Position numbers and translations under genes: made by a program. Source: JBCDCE01 sp039182515 (GTDB lineage: Bacteria > Pseudomonadota > Alphaproteobacteria > Rhodobacterales > Rhodobacteraceae). From it: a DNA stretch of 64,000 bases. The stretch covers positions 62,001 to 126,000 of the forward strand of contig JBCDCE010000001.1 in NCBI GenBank assembly GCA_039182515.1. Reading direction: 5' to 3'. This document shows positions 23,989-32,731 of the stretch, in pieces. The notes beneath the pieces were generated by a model. The model saw only the letters and a list, made by a program, of their open reading frames with translations. It was not told where the DNA came from and made no database searches. Position 1 is the first letter of the stretch; every line of letters begins with the position of its first letter.

Positions 23989-25149
23989 ATGTCTCAAGCC
24001 AAGCCATTTGAAGGGATCCGCGTTGTGGATTTCACCCATGTTCTGGCAGGCCCTGCTTGCAGCTATTACTTGGGCCTGCTTGGTGCTGAGGTGATTAAGG
24101 TGGAATCCCCTATCAAGGGAGATGCCATTCGGCATCGGGGGGGGACGGATGCCGAAGCGGCTGCAGAGGCCATGAGCACATCTTATCTCACGCAAGGTGC
24201 AGGGAAGCGCTCTCTTTCTCTAGATCTCGAGACAAGGGAAGATTTGGCGCTTTTTCATACGCTCTTGGCGCGTTCAGATGTTTTGGTAGAAAATCATGTA
24301 CCCGCCACCATGCGCCGCTTGGGGCTTGATGAAGACAGCCTCGCAGCCCGCCATCCCCACCTAATCCATTGTGCAATGACAGGCTACGGACGTGATGGTC
24401 CTCAAGAAAACACCGCAGCTTATGATGTGAATATCCAAGCATCTTGCGGATTGATGCACGCCACAGGGACCCAAGAAAGCGGACCAATGCGCACGGGTGC
24501 ACCGGTGCTGGACTATAGCACTGGCATGGCTGCGGGGTTTGCCGTCTCCGCCGCCCTTTTTGAACGCACGAAAACCGGGCAGGGCAGCTTTGTCGATGTC
24601 TCGATGTTAGAGACGGGGCTGAGCCTGATGAGCTCGTCGGTGACCGATTATCTCAAAACGGGCAATGCGCCTCAGCGCAGAGGCAATTTGGCGAATAGCC
24701 GGTCTCCGGGCGCAGGCAGTTTTACCTGCAAAGAGGGTATTATGTCCCTGGGCGTAAACGAAGATTCGCATTTCACGAGCTTGGCGGGTGCGCTTGGGCG
24801 CAGCGATTGGCTCACCGATCCTAAATACGCCACGCGCTCGGACCGAAACGCCAACGCAGAAAGCTTGGTTTCAGAAATTGAAGCGGCTTTGATGGAAAAA
24901 ACAGCACAAGACTGGGAACCGATTTTGCAAGCTGCGGGCGTGCCTTGTGCTCGGTTGCGCAGGTTAGATGAGGCGTTGGACTCAGAGCAAGTAAAGGCCC
25001 GAGGTTTTGTGCAACATTTGAGCGACGGCACAGGGGTGCCGACACTGCCGTTTCGTTTAGGCGGTGCTGCGTCTTACCCACCTAGCTCAGATGCACCACG
25101 CATCGGACAAGACAGCGCAGAAATCCGCGCCTGGCTTCTTGGAGAGTAG
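23989..25149 (+). CDS. CaiB/BaiF family (class III) CoA-transferase, module 1
   Basis: A 386-residue class III CoA-transferase, which moves CoA between carboxylic acids through an aspartyl-CoA intermediate. The N-terminal GIRVVDFTHVLAGPACSYYL is the family opening, and Asp175 in APVLDYSTGM lies at the place of the catalytic aspartate. GSFVDVSMLE and the small C-terminal domain follow normally. It diverges from tctC. Together with PrpD it suggests that the organic acid imported by module 1 is activated as a CoA thioester; the acids involved cannot be named from sequence. Confidence 0.9.
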   Translation: MSQAKPFEGIRVVDFTHVLAGPACSYYLGLLGAEVIKVESPIKGDAIRHRGGTDAEAAAEAMSTSYLTQGAGKRSLSLDLETREDLALFHTLLARSDVLVENHVPATMRRLGLDEDSLAARHPHLIHCAMTGYGRDGPQENTAAYDVNIQASCGLMHATGTQESGPMRTGAPVLDYSTGMAAGFAVSAALFERTKTGQGSFVDVSMLETGLSLMSSSVTDYLKTGNAPQRRGNLANSRSPGAGSFTCKEGIMSLGVNEDSHFTSLAGALGRSDWLTDPKYATRSDRNANAESLVSEIEAALMEKTAQDWEPILQAAGVPCARLRRLDEALDSEQVKARGFVQHLSDGTGVPTLPFRLGGAASYPPSSDAPRIGQDSAEIRAWLLGE

Positions 25150-25189
25150 AGCTTCTTTCACTTAATCTGCACCGTATTTTCTAAAAGCG

Positions 25190-25272
25190 AAGACCTGCAC
25201 TCGACCGCGGGCGTCGGGCTGAAAGCCCCCGCCCTGGGGCGGCGGTCGTAGGCTGGTCGGCATCGCCTCCTG
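25190..25272. repeat. Dispersed palindromic repeat, copy 2
   Basis: This copy matches 16629-16711 over about 80 bp, with an identical core covering CGACCGCGGGCGTCGGGC through the inner hairpin. Its arms GACCTGCACTCGACCGC and GCGGTCGTAGGCTGGTC pair at 13 of 17 positions, so it is more diverged than copy 1. It lies between the convergent CoA-transferase and DUF475 genes. Confidence 0.75.
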
Positions 25273-25336
25273 GGAACGGTCCGGGAGCAAGGCGCTTCTC
25301 GCCCACCCCGAGGTCCTGGCGCTGGATCCTAACGTG

Positions 25337-26389
25337 CTAAGCTGAAACTTCTGCTTTCCGATTGTGTCGAATGGACGAATAGAGCGCCCCACCGATCAGG
25401 GCGATGCCAATGGTGCCTGTGAGCAGCTCTGGTACGTGAAAGAGCGATTGTGTGAACATGATGATCGACAGCGCAAAGATCGAATAAAACGCGCCGTGCT
25501 CCAAGAACCGAAATTCCTGGAGCGTCCCTTTTTCGACCAGCATGATCGTCATGGAGCGCACGTACATCGCGCCGACACCCAAGCCGATTGCAATCAGCAG
25601 GATGTTGGAGGTGAGCGCAAAGGCACCAATCACACCGTCGAACGAGAAGCTGGCATCCAGTACTTCGAGGTAGAGAAACGCGCCCAAGCCTCCAGAGGCA
25701 CCGATGGCCGAGGCCTTCTTGGAGCTTTCGTCAAGGAAGGTTCCCAAGCCGTCGACAGCCAGGAAGGTCAAAAGTCCCATGACAGCTGAATAGAGGAAAA
25801 TACCTTGCTCCTCTTCAGGCAAAGCCCCGCAAAAGAGGACCACAACGATCAAGACGAGAAAGATCTCGAAACCTCGTATCGCGCCGCACCTTCGCACCGC
25901 GCGCTCAACGGATCTGACCCAATCGATGTCTTTGTCTTGGTCACTAAAGAAGCTTAGTGAGACCATCATCAAGAAGGTGCCACCGAAGGCTGAGATCGGG
26001 CCATGGGCATGCGAAATGATGCGCGAGTATTCCTCTGGCTCCGCCAAGGCCAAGCGCATCGCTTCGAAGGGGTTTACCCAAGCGAAGATCGCGACGATGG
26101 CCAACGGAAACACGATCCGCATCCCGAAAACCGCAATCAAAATACCCCAGGTAAGGAAGCGTTGCCGCCAGACAGGCGTCATGTCCTCAAGCTTGTTGGC
26201 GTTCACGATCGCATTGTCGAAGGACAGCGAAATTTCCAAGGCAGCCAGCACGATCCCTACGATTAGAAAGGAGATCACGCCAGCTACGTTGCCTTCCGTG
26301 GCCCAGCCAAGCCAGCCCGAGAGGAATATGCCAATCGCTGTGACGACAAGCGGCCAAAACAAATACGACAGCGTTGAGCGTTGTTGCAT
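25337..26389 (-). CDS. DUF475 (TerC-superfamily) integral membrane protein
   Basis: A 350-residue membrane protein with about eight to nine hydrophobic segments. The motif ALEISLSFDNAIVNANKLEDM (about 49-69) and a second LEVLDASFSFDGVIGAFALT (about 225-245) are the paired acidic motifs of the DUF475/TerC superfamily, thought to handle metal ions. SSIRHNRKAEVSA ends the protein. The function in this family is unproven; tellurite resistance should not be assumed. The gene starts 3 bp after the TRAP permease stop, so it may be co-transcribed with the TRAP operon, although a functional link is not obvious. Confidence 0.85.
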   Translation of the reverse strand: MQQRSTLSYLFWPLVVTAIGIFLSGWLGWATEGNVAGVISFLIVGIVLAALEISLSFDNAIVNANKLEDMTPVWRQRFLTWGILIAVFGMRIVFPLAIVAIFAWVNPFEAMRLALAEPEEYSRIISHAHGPISAFGGTFLMMVSLSFFSDQDKDIDWVRSVERAVRRCGAIRGFEIFLVLIVVVLFCGALPEEEQGIFLYSAVMGLLTFLAVDGLGTFLDESSKKASAIGASGGLGAFLYLEVLDASFSFDGVIGAFALTSNILLIAIGLGVGAMYVRSMTIMLVEKGTLQEFRFLEHGAFYSIFALSIIMFTQSLFHVPELLTGTIGIALIGGALYSSIRHNRKAEVSA

Positions 26390-26392
26390 GTC

Positions 26393-28861
26393 TTAGTTTC
26401 CTGACATCACAGCCGGCAGCCAAAGAACAAGCTGCGGGAACAAGAAGAGGAGGGTGAGGCCAAAGAGCTGCACGAGCATGAACTGCATCATACCGAGGTA
26501 GATGTCGCGCAGATCCCAGTTGGGCACCACCCCTTTGAGGAAGTAGGCCGAGAGCGCCACCGGCGGCGAGAGCCAAGCCGTTTGCAGGTTCACAGCCACC
26601 AAGATGCCGAACCAGACCATCAGGTCGTAGCGGCTGAGCCCGTAGAGATCCAAAGCCTGCACGGTTGGCAAAAGAATTGGAACAACGATCAAGACGATCG
26701 GCACCCATTCCAGCGGCCAGCCCAAGAGGAAGATGAGGCCCATCACCATCAAAAGGATCAGGTAGGGCGACATATCGAGACCCAAGAGAAGCTCTGTCAT
26801 CATCCTAGGTGTGCCAAGCGCGCTGAACTGTGCGCCAAAGAAGTTGGACGCGGCCACCAGGAACATAATCAAAACCGTGATCTCAAGCGCTTTGATCAAG
26901 CTGTCAAAGAAGCTTGGCAGGGTGAACTTACCATAAGCAACCGACAGCAGAATGGCCCCAAAAGCACCCATTGCTGCGGCTTCTGCAGGTGTGGCGAGGC
27001 CCAAAAGAATGGAGCCTAGGGCGAAGGAGATGAGGATTGTCGGCGGCATGAGGCCTGCAAAGAACTCGTCCCAGAGTTGCGAGAAATGGAAGCCCTCGTG
27101 TGCATCTGCGCGGTAGATGGGGCTTCCCAAGTATCCCAGCAACCCCGTGAAGGCCGCGAAGATCACGGACCAAACCGGAATGCCGCCTTCGCCAAAGTTC
27201 GCGGCAATCATGCCCACGTGCATGAGGATCGCTAGCGGCACAGCAATGCGCAAAATGCTCAGAGAGCGGTAGGCCGCATAGGCCAATGCGCAAGCGGCTA
27301 TGAGCACGAGCAACCCGCCAAAGGGAATGAAGGAGAAGGTGCCGCTGAGCCCTAAGCCAAAAATCCGGCAGAGCGTCAGCACACCTAGGCATATCAAAGC
27401 AACTTCCGCACCATAAAAGCGGGACGTTTCGGGCTGTTCTTCGTCTGGCAAGATTGGCCCCAAGCTGGGGTTCAACCAACAGCGCCCAAGCGTGTAGAGC
27501 AGATAGAGCGAGGCCAAAAGCGCACCAGGGATAAAGGCACCCCGGAAAAGATCTAGCGTGGAGACCTCAAGCACAGGCCCCATCACGATCAACATGATCG
27601 ATGGTGGGATCAAAATGCCCAAGGTGCCGCCCGCTGTGATACAGCCTGCCGCGAGTTTCACATTGTAGCCAGAGCGGCTCATTGTGGCCCCTGCCATGAT
27701 CCCCAATAGGGTCACTGAGGCCCCAACGATGCCGGTTGCTGCCGCGAAGATGGTTGAGACGATCAGCACCGCAATAAAGAGTGCACCCCGCACGCGCGAC
27801 ATGATCATCTGAATGGAGGCAAAGAGGCGCTCCATAAGCCCGGCGGCTTCCATCACAATGCCCATAAGCACAAAAAGCGGCACGGCCATAAGCTGGTCGT
27901 TGAGCATGGTGGAGTTAGTGTTGAGCGTCATCAAGAGCGTGGTGAGCTTAAAGTTCGCCCCCCAAATGCCGAAGACAAAGGCCAAGAAGATAAGCGTGAA
28001 GGAGATCGGAAAACCGATGAAGATCACAAAGAGCATCGCGCACAACATGATCAAGCCAATCGTGGGTTTCGAGAGCCCAGGGCTTGCTTTCATCAGGTCC
28101 GTGAACCATTCACCGCCCGGCACCAGGTCTGGCGTAAAGACAGCCAGCACAAGCCACAAAAGCGCAACCAGATAGATCGGGAGCGCCCGCACAAAGAGGC
28201 GCTCTCGCTCTTTGCCCATCTTATGAAAGGCGCGGAAAATCTCCGGGATTCCTTGCAAGGCGAGAAGCACGGCACCCACCGGCATTGCCAAACGTGCGGG
28301 CCACAACAAAGGACCCCAAGCGCTGTCAATCTGCATGGTTTCTCCACGTGAGAAGGCCAACCACCAGTATTCCGAAGCCACGATGCTGAAAAAGATCATG
28401 GAGGGGATGAAGAACAGCAAGTACAGCAAGGCGTCGACGGTGGCTTGCGTTTTGTCAGACCAGTTGCGGTAGAGGAAATCGGCGCGGATATGCACGCCGC
28501 GCATAAGCCCATAGCCTGCGGCCGCCATGAAGAGCACCCCGGCGAGCATCCGGCTCATATCATAGACCCAAAGCGTTGGACCGAGACCAAGGGAGCGCGC
28601 GAAGTCTTCAAAACCAGCGTTTTGCAAAATGGAGAAGGCGTTCCGCGAGATCACTTCATAAACCACGATGATGATCAGCGGGATCATAAGAAGAGATATC
28701 AGCTGACCAGCCCGGTAATTGAGCACGTCAATTGCAGCCGTGATGGGGCGCTGCCAGGGGGTCATATCTGCCGGGGTCTCACCCGGCGCTTCAGCGCGTC
28801 GTTCCGCGATGAGCTCGTCGGCAATCTCGAGCTCTTCCGGATTCACCTCATCTGCGGCCAT
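26393..28861 (-). CDS. TRAP transporter fused small and large permease (DctQM type)
   Basis: An 822-residue fused TRAP permease. The first 220 residues form the DctQ-like four-helix unit (including RGVHIRADFLYRNW, the typical Q-subunit motif), and the remainder is the DctM channel with about 12 helices. Family motifs such as PLFVLMGIVMEAAGLMERLF, GGTLGILIPPSIMLIVMGP and LATPAEAAAMGAFGAILLS are present. A long central loop region (about 450-580) with extra hydrophobic segments makes it larger than usual. ATG 28861 is chosen with GGGAG six bases upstream. It follows dctP across a UUCG hairpin. Confidence 0.9.
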   Translation of the reverse strand: MAADEVNPEELEIADELIAERRAEAPGETPADMTPWQRPITAAIDVLNYRAGQLISLLMIPLIIIVVYEVISRNAFSILQNAGFEDFARSLGLGPTLWVYDMSRMLAGVLFMAAAGYGLMRGVHIRADFLYRNWSDKTQATVDALLYLLFFIPSMIFFSIVASEYWWLAFSRGETMQIDSAWGPLLWPARLAMPVGAVLLALQGIPEIFRAFHKMGKERERLFVRALPIYLVALLWLVLAVFTPDLVPGGEWFTDLMKASPGLSKPTIGLIMLCAMLFVIFIGFPISFTLIFLAFVFGIWGANFKLTTLLMTLNTNSTMLNDQLMAVPLFVLMGIVMEAAGLMERLFASIQMIMSRVRGALFIAVLIVSTIFAAATGIVGASVTLLGIMAGATMSRSGYNVKLAAGCITAGGTLGILIPPSIMLIVMGPVLEVSTLDLFRGAFIPGALLASLYLLYTLGRCWLNPSLGPILPDEEQPETSRFYGAEVALICLGVLTLCRIFGLGLSGTFSFIPFGGLLVLIAACALAYAAYRSLSILRIAVPLAILMHVGMIAANFGEGGIPVWSVIFAAFTGLLGYLGSPIYRADAHEGFHFSQLWDEFFAGLMPPTILISFALGSILLGLATPAEAAAMGAFGAILLSVAYGKFTLPSFFDSLIKALEITVLIMFLVAASNFFGAQFSALGTPRMMTELLLGLDMSPYLILLMVMGLIFLLGWPLEWVPIVLIVVPILLPTVQALDLYGLSRYDLMVWFGILVAVNLQTAWLSPPVALSAYFLKGVVPNWDLRDIYLGMMQFMLVQLFGLTLLFLFPQLVLWLPAVMSGN

Positions 28862-28956
28862 CCCATTCTCCCTTTTTGTAAGCACCCTTTGCGGGTCTTC
28901 ATTTTTGAAAAAGGTCTACGAAGCTCTCGTGCGCGGACCTTTACCGAAAATGAAGA

Positions 28957-28978
28957 GCGGGGCCCCGAAGGACCCCGC
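28957..28978 (-). terminator. UUCG-capped hairpin between dctP and dctQM
   Basis: On the minus strand GCGGGGTCC-TTCG-GGGCCCCGC forms a 9-bp stem with one G-T pair and the extra-stable TTCG tetraloop. Only a weak T-rich stretch follows (TCTTCATTTTC). It begins 15 bp after the dctP stop and probably acts as a partial terminator or 3'-end protector, raising binding-protein mRNA. Confidence 0.7.
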
Positions 28979-28993
28979 ACCGTTGTTTCTGAC

Positions 28994-30088
28994 TTACTTC
29001 AGAGTGTCAGCGTGGGCGCGGCCCAGGCTGGCGTTCGATGTTTGCGCACCGGCCCAGAACGGAACCGCGATGTTCGCAAAGTCTTTCTGAGACTGCCAAA
29101 CTTCTGCGAAGAAGGGGCTCTCGTCGGCTGCAGCTTGCAACGCGTTTTGAGCCGCTGCCATGTACTCGGTGAAGTACTCAGCAGGTGTATCTTCCAAGAT
29201 AACGCCGTGGTTCTGGGTCAGATCCTGAAGCGCTTTACCGTTTTCATAGATACGGTAAGAGAGCGACTTGGAGAGTGACGCAGTGGAGGCAACTTCCAGA
29301 GCTTTCTTCTCAAGATCTGTCAGGCTGTTGTAGAAATCGCCGTTCACATACATGTCGGCGTTCACAGTCACCTGGTGCAGACCCTGCAAGTAGTAGTGCT
29401 TCAGAACTTTCTGGAAACCGAACACGGAGTCAGGCTTCGGGCAGCACCATTCTGCGGCGTCGATTGTGCCTTTTTCCAGCGCTGGCAGAATGTCACCGCC
29501 GCCCATCGCAACAGCAGGAACGCCGATGTCAGCATAAGCAGCACCCACCATGCCGGGAGGGGCACGGAAGCGCATTTGACGGAAATCATCCATGGATTCG
29601 ATTGGCTTCGGGAACCAACCCAGAGCTTCTGGACCAACAGGCTGCAGCATGAAGCCTTTGACGTTTACGCCCATTTCGTCCCAAAGACGGTCATAGAGCT
29701 CTTTGCCGCCGCCGTACTGGAACCAGCTCAAAAATGCGATGTTGTCGAGACCAACACCAGCACCCGCAACAGGTGCGCCGAAGAGGTTCGCTGCAACGTG
29801 CTTACCACCCCAGTAGTGGGTCCAAGCAAAGCCGCCTTCAACCAGACCGGCGTCAACCGCGTCGAGAATGTCGCGTGGGCCAACAATTGCACCTGCTGGC
29901 AGAACTTCGATTGTGAGCGAGCCGCCTGTGAGGGCTGCAACGTCTTTGCCAAACTCATTCAGCATGAACACTTCGTCAGCCGTGTTGGGCAGAACCGACT
30001 GAATGCGCAGCACTTTTTCCGCCATAACGGCCGTTGCCGAAATGGCAAGCACTGCAACGCTCGCGGTTAGAGTTTTAATGTTGAACAT
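28994..30088 (-). CDS. TRAP transporter substrate-binding protein (DctP family)
   Basis: A 364-residue periplasmic binding protein with a Sec signal peptide (hydrophobic 8-20, probable cleavage after VMA at 20-23). The family helix with an arginine ligand contact is seen as MRFRAPPGMVGAAYADIGVPAVAM, and IDAAEWCCPKPDSVFGFQKV is typical of the subgroup that binds keto or hydroxy acids as metal complexes; the exact ligand is unknown. It lies 141 bp downstream of the GMC dehydrogenase gene on the same strand and upstream of dctQM, suggesting uptake of a substrate for that enzyme. Confidence 0.9.
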   Translation of the reverse strand: MFNIKTLTASVAVLAISATAVMAEKVLRIQSVLPNTADEVFMLNEFGKDVAALTGGSLTIEVLPAGAIVGPRDILDAVDAGLVEGGFAWTHYWGGKHVAANLFGAPVAGAGVGLDNIAFLSWFQYGGGKELYDRLWDEMGVNVKGFMLQPVGPEALGWFPKPIESMDDFRQMRFRAPPGMVGAAYADIGVPAVAMGGGDILPALEKGTIDAAEWCCPKPDSVFGFQKVLKHYYLQGLHQVTVNADMYVNGDFYNSLTDLEKKALEVASTASLSKSLSYRIYENGKALQDLTQNHGVILEDTPAEYFTEYMAAAQNALQAAADESPFFAEVWQSQKDFANIAVPFWAGAQTSNASLGRAHADTLK

Positions 30089-30169
30089 AAATGTCCTCCC
30101 TTATGCGTAGCCCTCTTTGTTGCGTTTCGCTTTGGGACGAAGGCTTTCTCCCGAAGCGATTTTTGCGAA

Positions 30170-30187
30170 GGGGCGGATGAACGCCCC
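30170..30187 (-). terminator. Hairpin between GMC dehydrogenase and dctP genes
   Basis: GGGGCG and CGCCCC (6-bp perfect stem, 6-nt loop) lie 43 bp after the GMC gene stop on the minus strand and about 80 bp before dctP. No T-run follows directly, so it is only a possible attenuator or RNA-processing structure. Confidence 0.4.
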
Positions 30188-30229
30188 ACCACTTTTCTTA
30201 GTCTGTACCGAAAGCCCTGGCGCGTATAG

Positions 30230-31828
30230 TCATCTCGCATCCTCCAAGATCATATCGCTGGCTTTCTCTCCGATCATAATGGCCGGAGCATTGGTATTGC
30301 CGCTGACAATCTGCGGCATGATCGAAGCATCTGCGACGCGCAGGCCTTCGATATTCTGAACTTTGAGCCGTGGATCGACCACAGCCTCTTCATCTACGCC
30401 CATTTTGCAGGTGCCTGTGGGGTGGTAGATCGTCACAGAGGTTTTGCGGGCCCATTCCAGCGTCGCGGCCTCATCTTCCATCGCCACACCTGGCCCGGGG
30501 GAGTGTTCTTCAATGATATGCGATTTGAGCGGCTCAAATTGCGCGATTTTCCGGGCAATTTGGATGCCTTTCACGATCGTATCGCAATCCGTTTTGGTGG
30601 CGAGGTAATTTGGATGGATTTCTGGGTGGTCATCCATATTGGCCGATACGAGCTTTAGATGCCCGGCGCTTTCTGGGCGCATTTGCAAGACCGACGCCGT
30701 AAACGCCGAGAACTTATGCGCCCCCTCAGCGGGGCTATCAGCGCTGAAGGGCTGAATATGGAATTGAATATCGGGTGTCTCAAGCCGTGGATCTGTTTTG
30801 AGAAAGGCTGTCCCGAGGCTCGCAGCCATCGTCATGGCCCCCTTTTGGGTGAGCACATATTGCAAGCCGATCATAGCCTGTTTGAGCGGGTTGTTTGTTT
30901 CAATGTTGATCGTGGAGAGATCAGTTTTGAACACGGGACGGGCTTGAAGGTGGTCTTGGAGGTTCTTGCCAACACCGTGCAGCGCCGACTTCAACTCGAT
31001 CCCATGCTCGTGCAGTTCATCCGGATCGCCGATGCCCGACAACATTAAGATCTGTGGCGAACCTATTGCACCTGCAGATAAAATAGCTTCCCGGCGCACT
31101 TTGTAATCAACCATTTTGCCTTTGGTGCGCGCGCGCACGCCCACCACACGACCGTCTTCAATGAGAAGCTTTTCGGTTTGTGTGTCTGTGATGACGTGGA
31201 GGTTCTTGCGGCCTCGTGCCGGCTTGAGATAGGCAACTGCTGATGAGCAGCGGCGACCGCCCTTCATTGTAAGCTGGAAATGTCCAACGCCTTCTTGATC
31301 AGCGCCGTTGTAGTCGGGGTTGCGCTTGTAGCCGGCGGCTTCAGCGGCATCGACCCAGTAATCTACAACATCGCGAGTCAGGCGCGAGTTTTGCACCGAC
31401 AAAGGGCCGCTTTTGCCGCGCAACCCATCTGTGTTGTCGCCTTCCCAGCTTTCAGCGCGCTGGAAGTAGGGCAGTATATTTTCCCAAGACCAGCCCATAC
31501 ACCCCAGTTGGGCCCAGTGATCGTAGTCTTCCGCTTGACCGCGGACATATAGCAAGCCGTTTATCGAACTTGACCCACCGAGCACGCGTCCACGCGGCCA
31601 ATTGATAGATCTGCCTGCAATGCCCGGATCGCTTTGGGTTTTGTACCGCCAGTCCGTCTTGGGATTGCCCATGGTCCGAAAGTACCCAACGGGGATATGG
31701 ATCCAGGGGTTTGTGTCTTTGGGGCCAGCCTCCAAAAGGGCCACGCTATACTGTCCCGAAGCGGACAAGCGATGTGCAATTGCACAGCCTGCAGAGCCAG
31801 CGCCGACGACGATATAGTCGTATTCCAA
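30230..31828 (-). CDS. GMC-family FAD-dependent alcohol dehydrogenase (choline dehydrogenase-like)
   Basis: A 532-residue glucose-methanol-choline oxidoreductase that oxidises an alcohol with FAD. The N-terminal Rossmann motif is DYIVVGAGSAGCAIAHRL, followed by WPRGRVLGGSSSINGLLYVR (GMC signature 1) and AILSAGAIGSPQILMLSGIG (signature 2). The C-terminal HPTGTCKMG has the catalytic His, followed by a second conserved stretch around NTNAPAIMIGEKASD. Choline itself is not implied, since the subgroup has many alcohol substrates. It diverges from an IclR regulator and heads the TRAP gene set, so an IclR-controlled alcohol or hydroxy-acid pathway is likely. Confidence 0.9.
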   Translation of the reverse strand: MEYDYIVVGAGSAGCAIAHRLSASGQYSVALLEAGPKDTNPWIHIPVGYFRTMGNPKTDWRYKTQSDPGIAGRSINWPRGRVLGGSSSINGLLYVRGQAEDYDHWAQLGCMGWSWENILPYFQRAESWEGDNTDGLRGKSGPLSVQNSRLTRDVVDYWVDAAEAAGYKRNPDYNGADQEGVGHFQLTMKGGRRCSSAVAYLKPARGRKNLHVITDTQTEKLLIEDGRVVGVRARTKGKMVDYKVRREAILSAGAIGSPQILMLSGIGDPDELHEHGIELKSALHGVGKNLQDHLQARPVFKTDLSTINIETNNPLKQAMIGLQYVLTQKGAMTMAASLGTAFLKTDPRLETPDIQFHIQPFSADSPAEGAHKFSAFTASVLQMRPESAGHLKLVSANMDDHPEIHPNYLATKTDCDTIVKGIQIARKIAQFEPLKSHIIEEHSPGPGVAMEDEAATLEWARKTSVTIYHPTGTCKMGVDEEAVVDPRLKVQNIEGLRVADASIMPQIVSGNTNAPAIMIGEKASDMILEDAR

Positions 31829-31876
31829 AGCAATCCTCCCTCAAGGTGCAAAAAATGAGACGTTTTGAATCATAAT

Positions 31877-31904
31877 TTGACCATTTAAGAGGCTATTGTA
31901 TAAT
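31877..31904 (+). promoter_or_regulatory. Sigma70-type promoter of the iclR-family gene
   Basis: TTGACC (31877-31882) and TATAAT (31899-31904) are separated by 16 bp and lie 26 bp before the ATG at 31931. The -10 box is a perfect consensus and the -35 box matches five of six positions. The 102-bp divergent spacer also must hold the GMC promoter, so autoregulation by the IclR protein is plausible. Confidence 0.65.
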
Positions 31905-31930
31905 CTCCTAAACGCAATCAATTTCTTTTC

Positions 31931-32731
31931 ATGATGCCTGACAAGAACGAAGATACCAGCCGAATTCCAACAAACTTACGATGCTTGTTGATTATGGAAG
32001 TCTTGGGAAAACATGACCGCTCCATGTCTCTCACTGAGATAAACCAACACCTGGATTTGCCCAAACCGTCCCTTCACAGACTTTGCTCTACCCTGGAACG
32101 TGAGGGATTTATTGCGCGCTCTGGTCCGTCCTTGAGGTTTCATGCGGCAAGGCGGATGCGGGAGCTTGGGGTCAATTTGCTTGGCCACTCGCGCATGCAC
32201 ATTATTCGTCACCAAATTCTTCAAGATCTGTCCCGAACAGTGGGGGAGACGGTGAACTTTGTGGTGCCAGAACCTGATGGCATGAACTACATCGACCGGG
32301 TGGAAACGGACTGGGCTTTCCGCATTCAACTGCCCGTGGGCAGCCGCGTACCATTTCATTGTACGGCCAGTGGCAAGTGTTTTTTGGCGAGCCTACAGCG
32401 CAAAAAACGCGAAGCTCTGGTTGCCACGCTCAATCTTTCCGAAGAAACACCTTACAGCCATACCAAGCCTGAGACGTTGCTTGCCGAACTTAACCAAGTT
32501 GCAAAGCAAGGCTATGCGCTCGACCGCGAAGAGTTTCTTCTTCATATGGTCGCGATTTCTGTGCCCGTACGCAATCCAATTGGAGGGTTTGTGGGGGCGG
32601 TCTCGTTTCATGGGCCGACGCAGCGCATGTCGATTGACAGCGCCACGGAACAGCTCCCGAAACTGCAAGCCACATCTGCAAAACTCAGCAACGCGCTCTT
32701 TGCGGAGTCTGATAACGAAAACGGGATGTGA
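31931..32731 (+). CDS. IclR-family transcriptional regulator
   Basis: A 266-residue regulator: an N-terminal winged helix-turn-helix (about 15-75, MSLTEINQHLDLPKPSLHRL) and a C-terminal effector-binding domain (from about 90, with FVVPEPDGMNYIDRVE and VPFHCTASGKCFLA). IclR proteins usually control adjacent catabolic genes in response to a small organic acid. Here the divergent GMC dehydrogenase and TRAP operon is the obvious target. ATG 31931 and ATG 31934 are both possible starts. Its last 47 bp overlap the antisense 3' end of the VPLPA-CTERM gene. Confidence 0.9.
   Translation: MMPDKNEDTSRIPTNLRCLLIMEVLGKHDRSMSLTEINQHLDLPKPSLHRLCSTLEREGFIARSGPSLRFHAARRMRELGVNLLGHSRMHIIRHQILQDLSRTVGETVNFVVPEPDGMNYIDRVETDWAFRIQLPVGSRVPFHCTASGKCFLASLQRKKREALVATLNLSEETPYSHTKPETLLAELNQVAKQGYALDREEFLLHMVAISVPVRNPIGGFVGAVSFHGPTQRMSIDSATEQLPKLQATSAKLSNALFAESDNENGM

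Noticed and set aside
25337..26389. Tellurite-resistance function for the TerC-like protein
   Set aside because: Only the superfamily motifs are seen and no other ter genes are nearby; the DUF475 label is safer.
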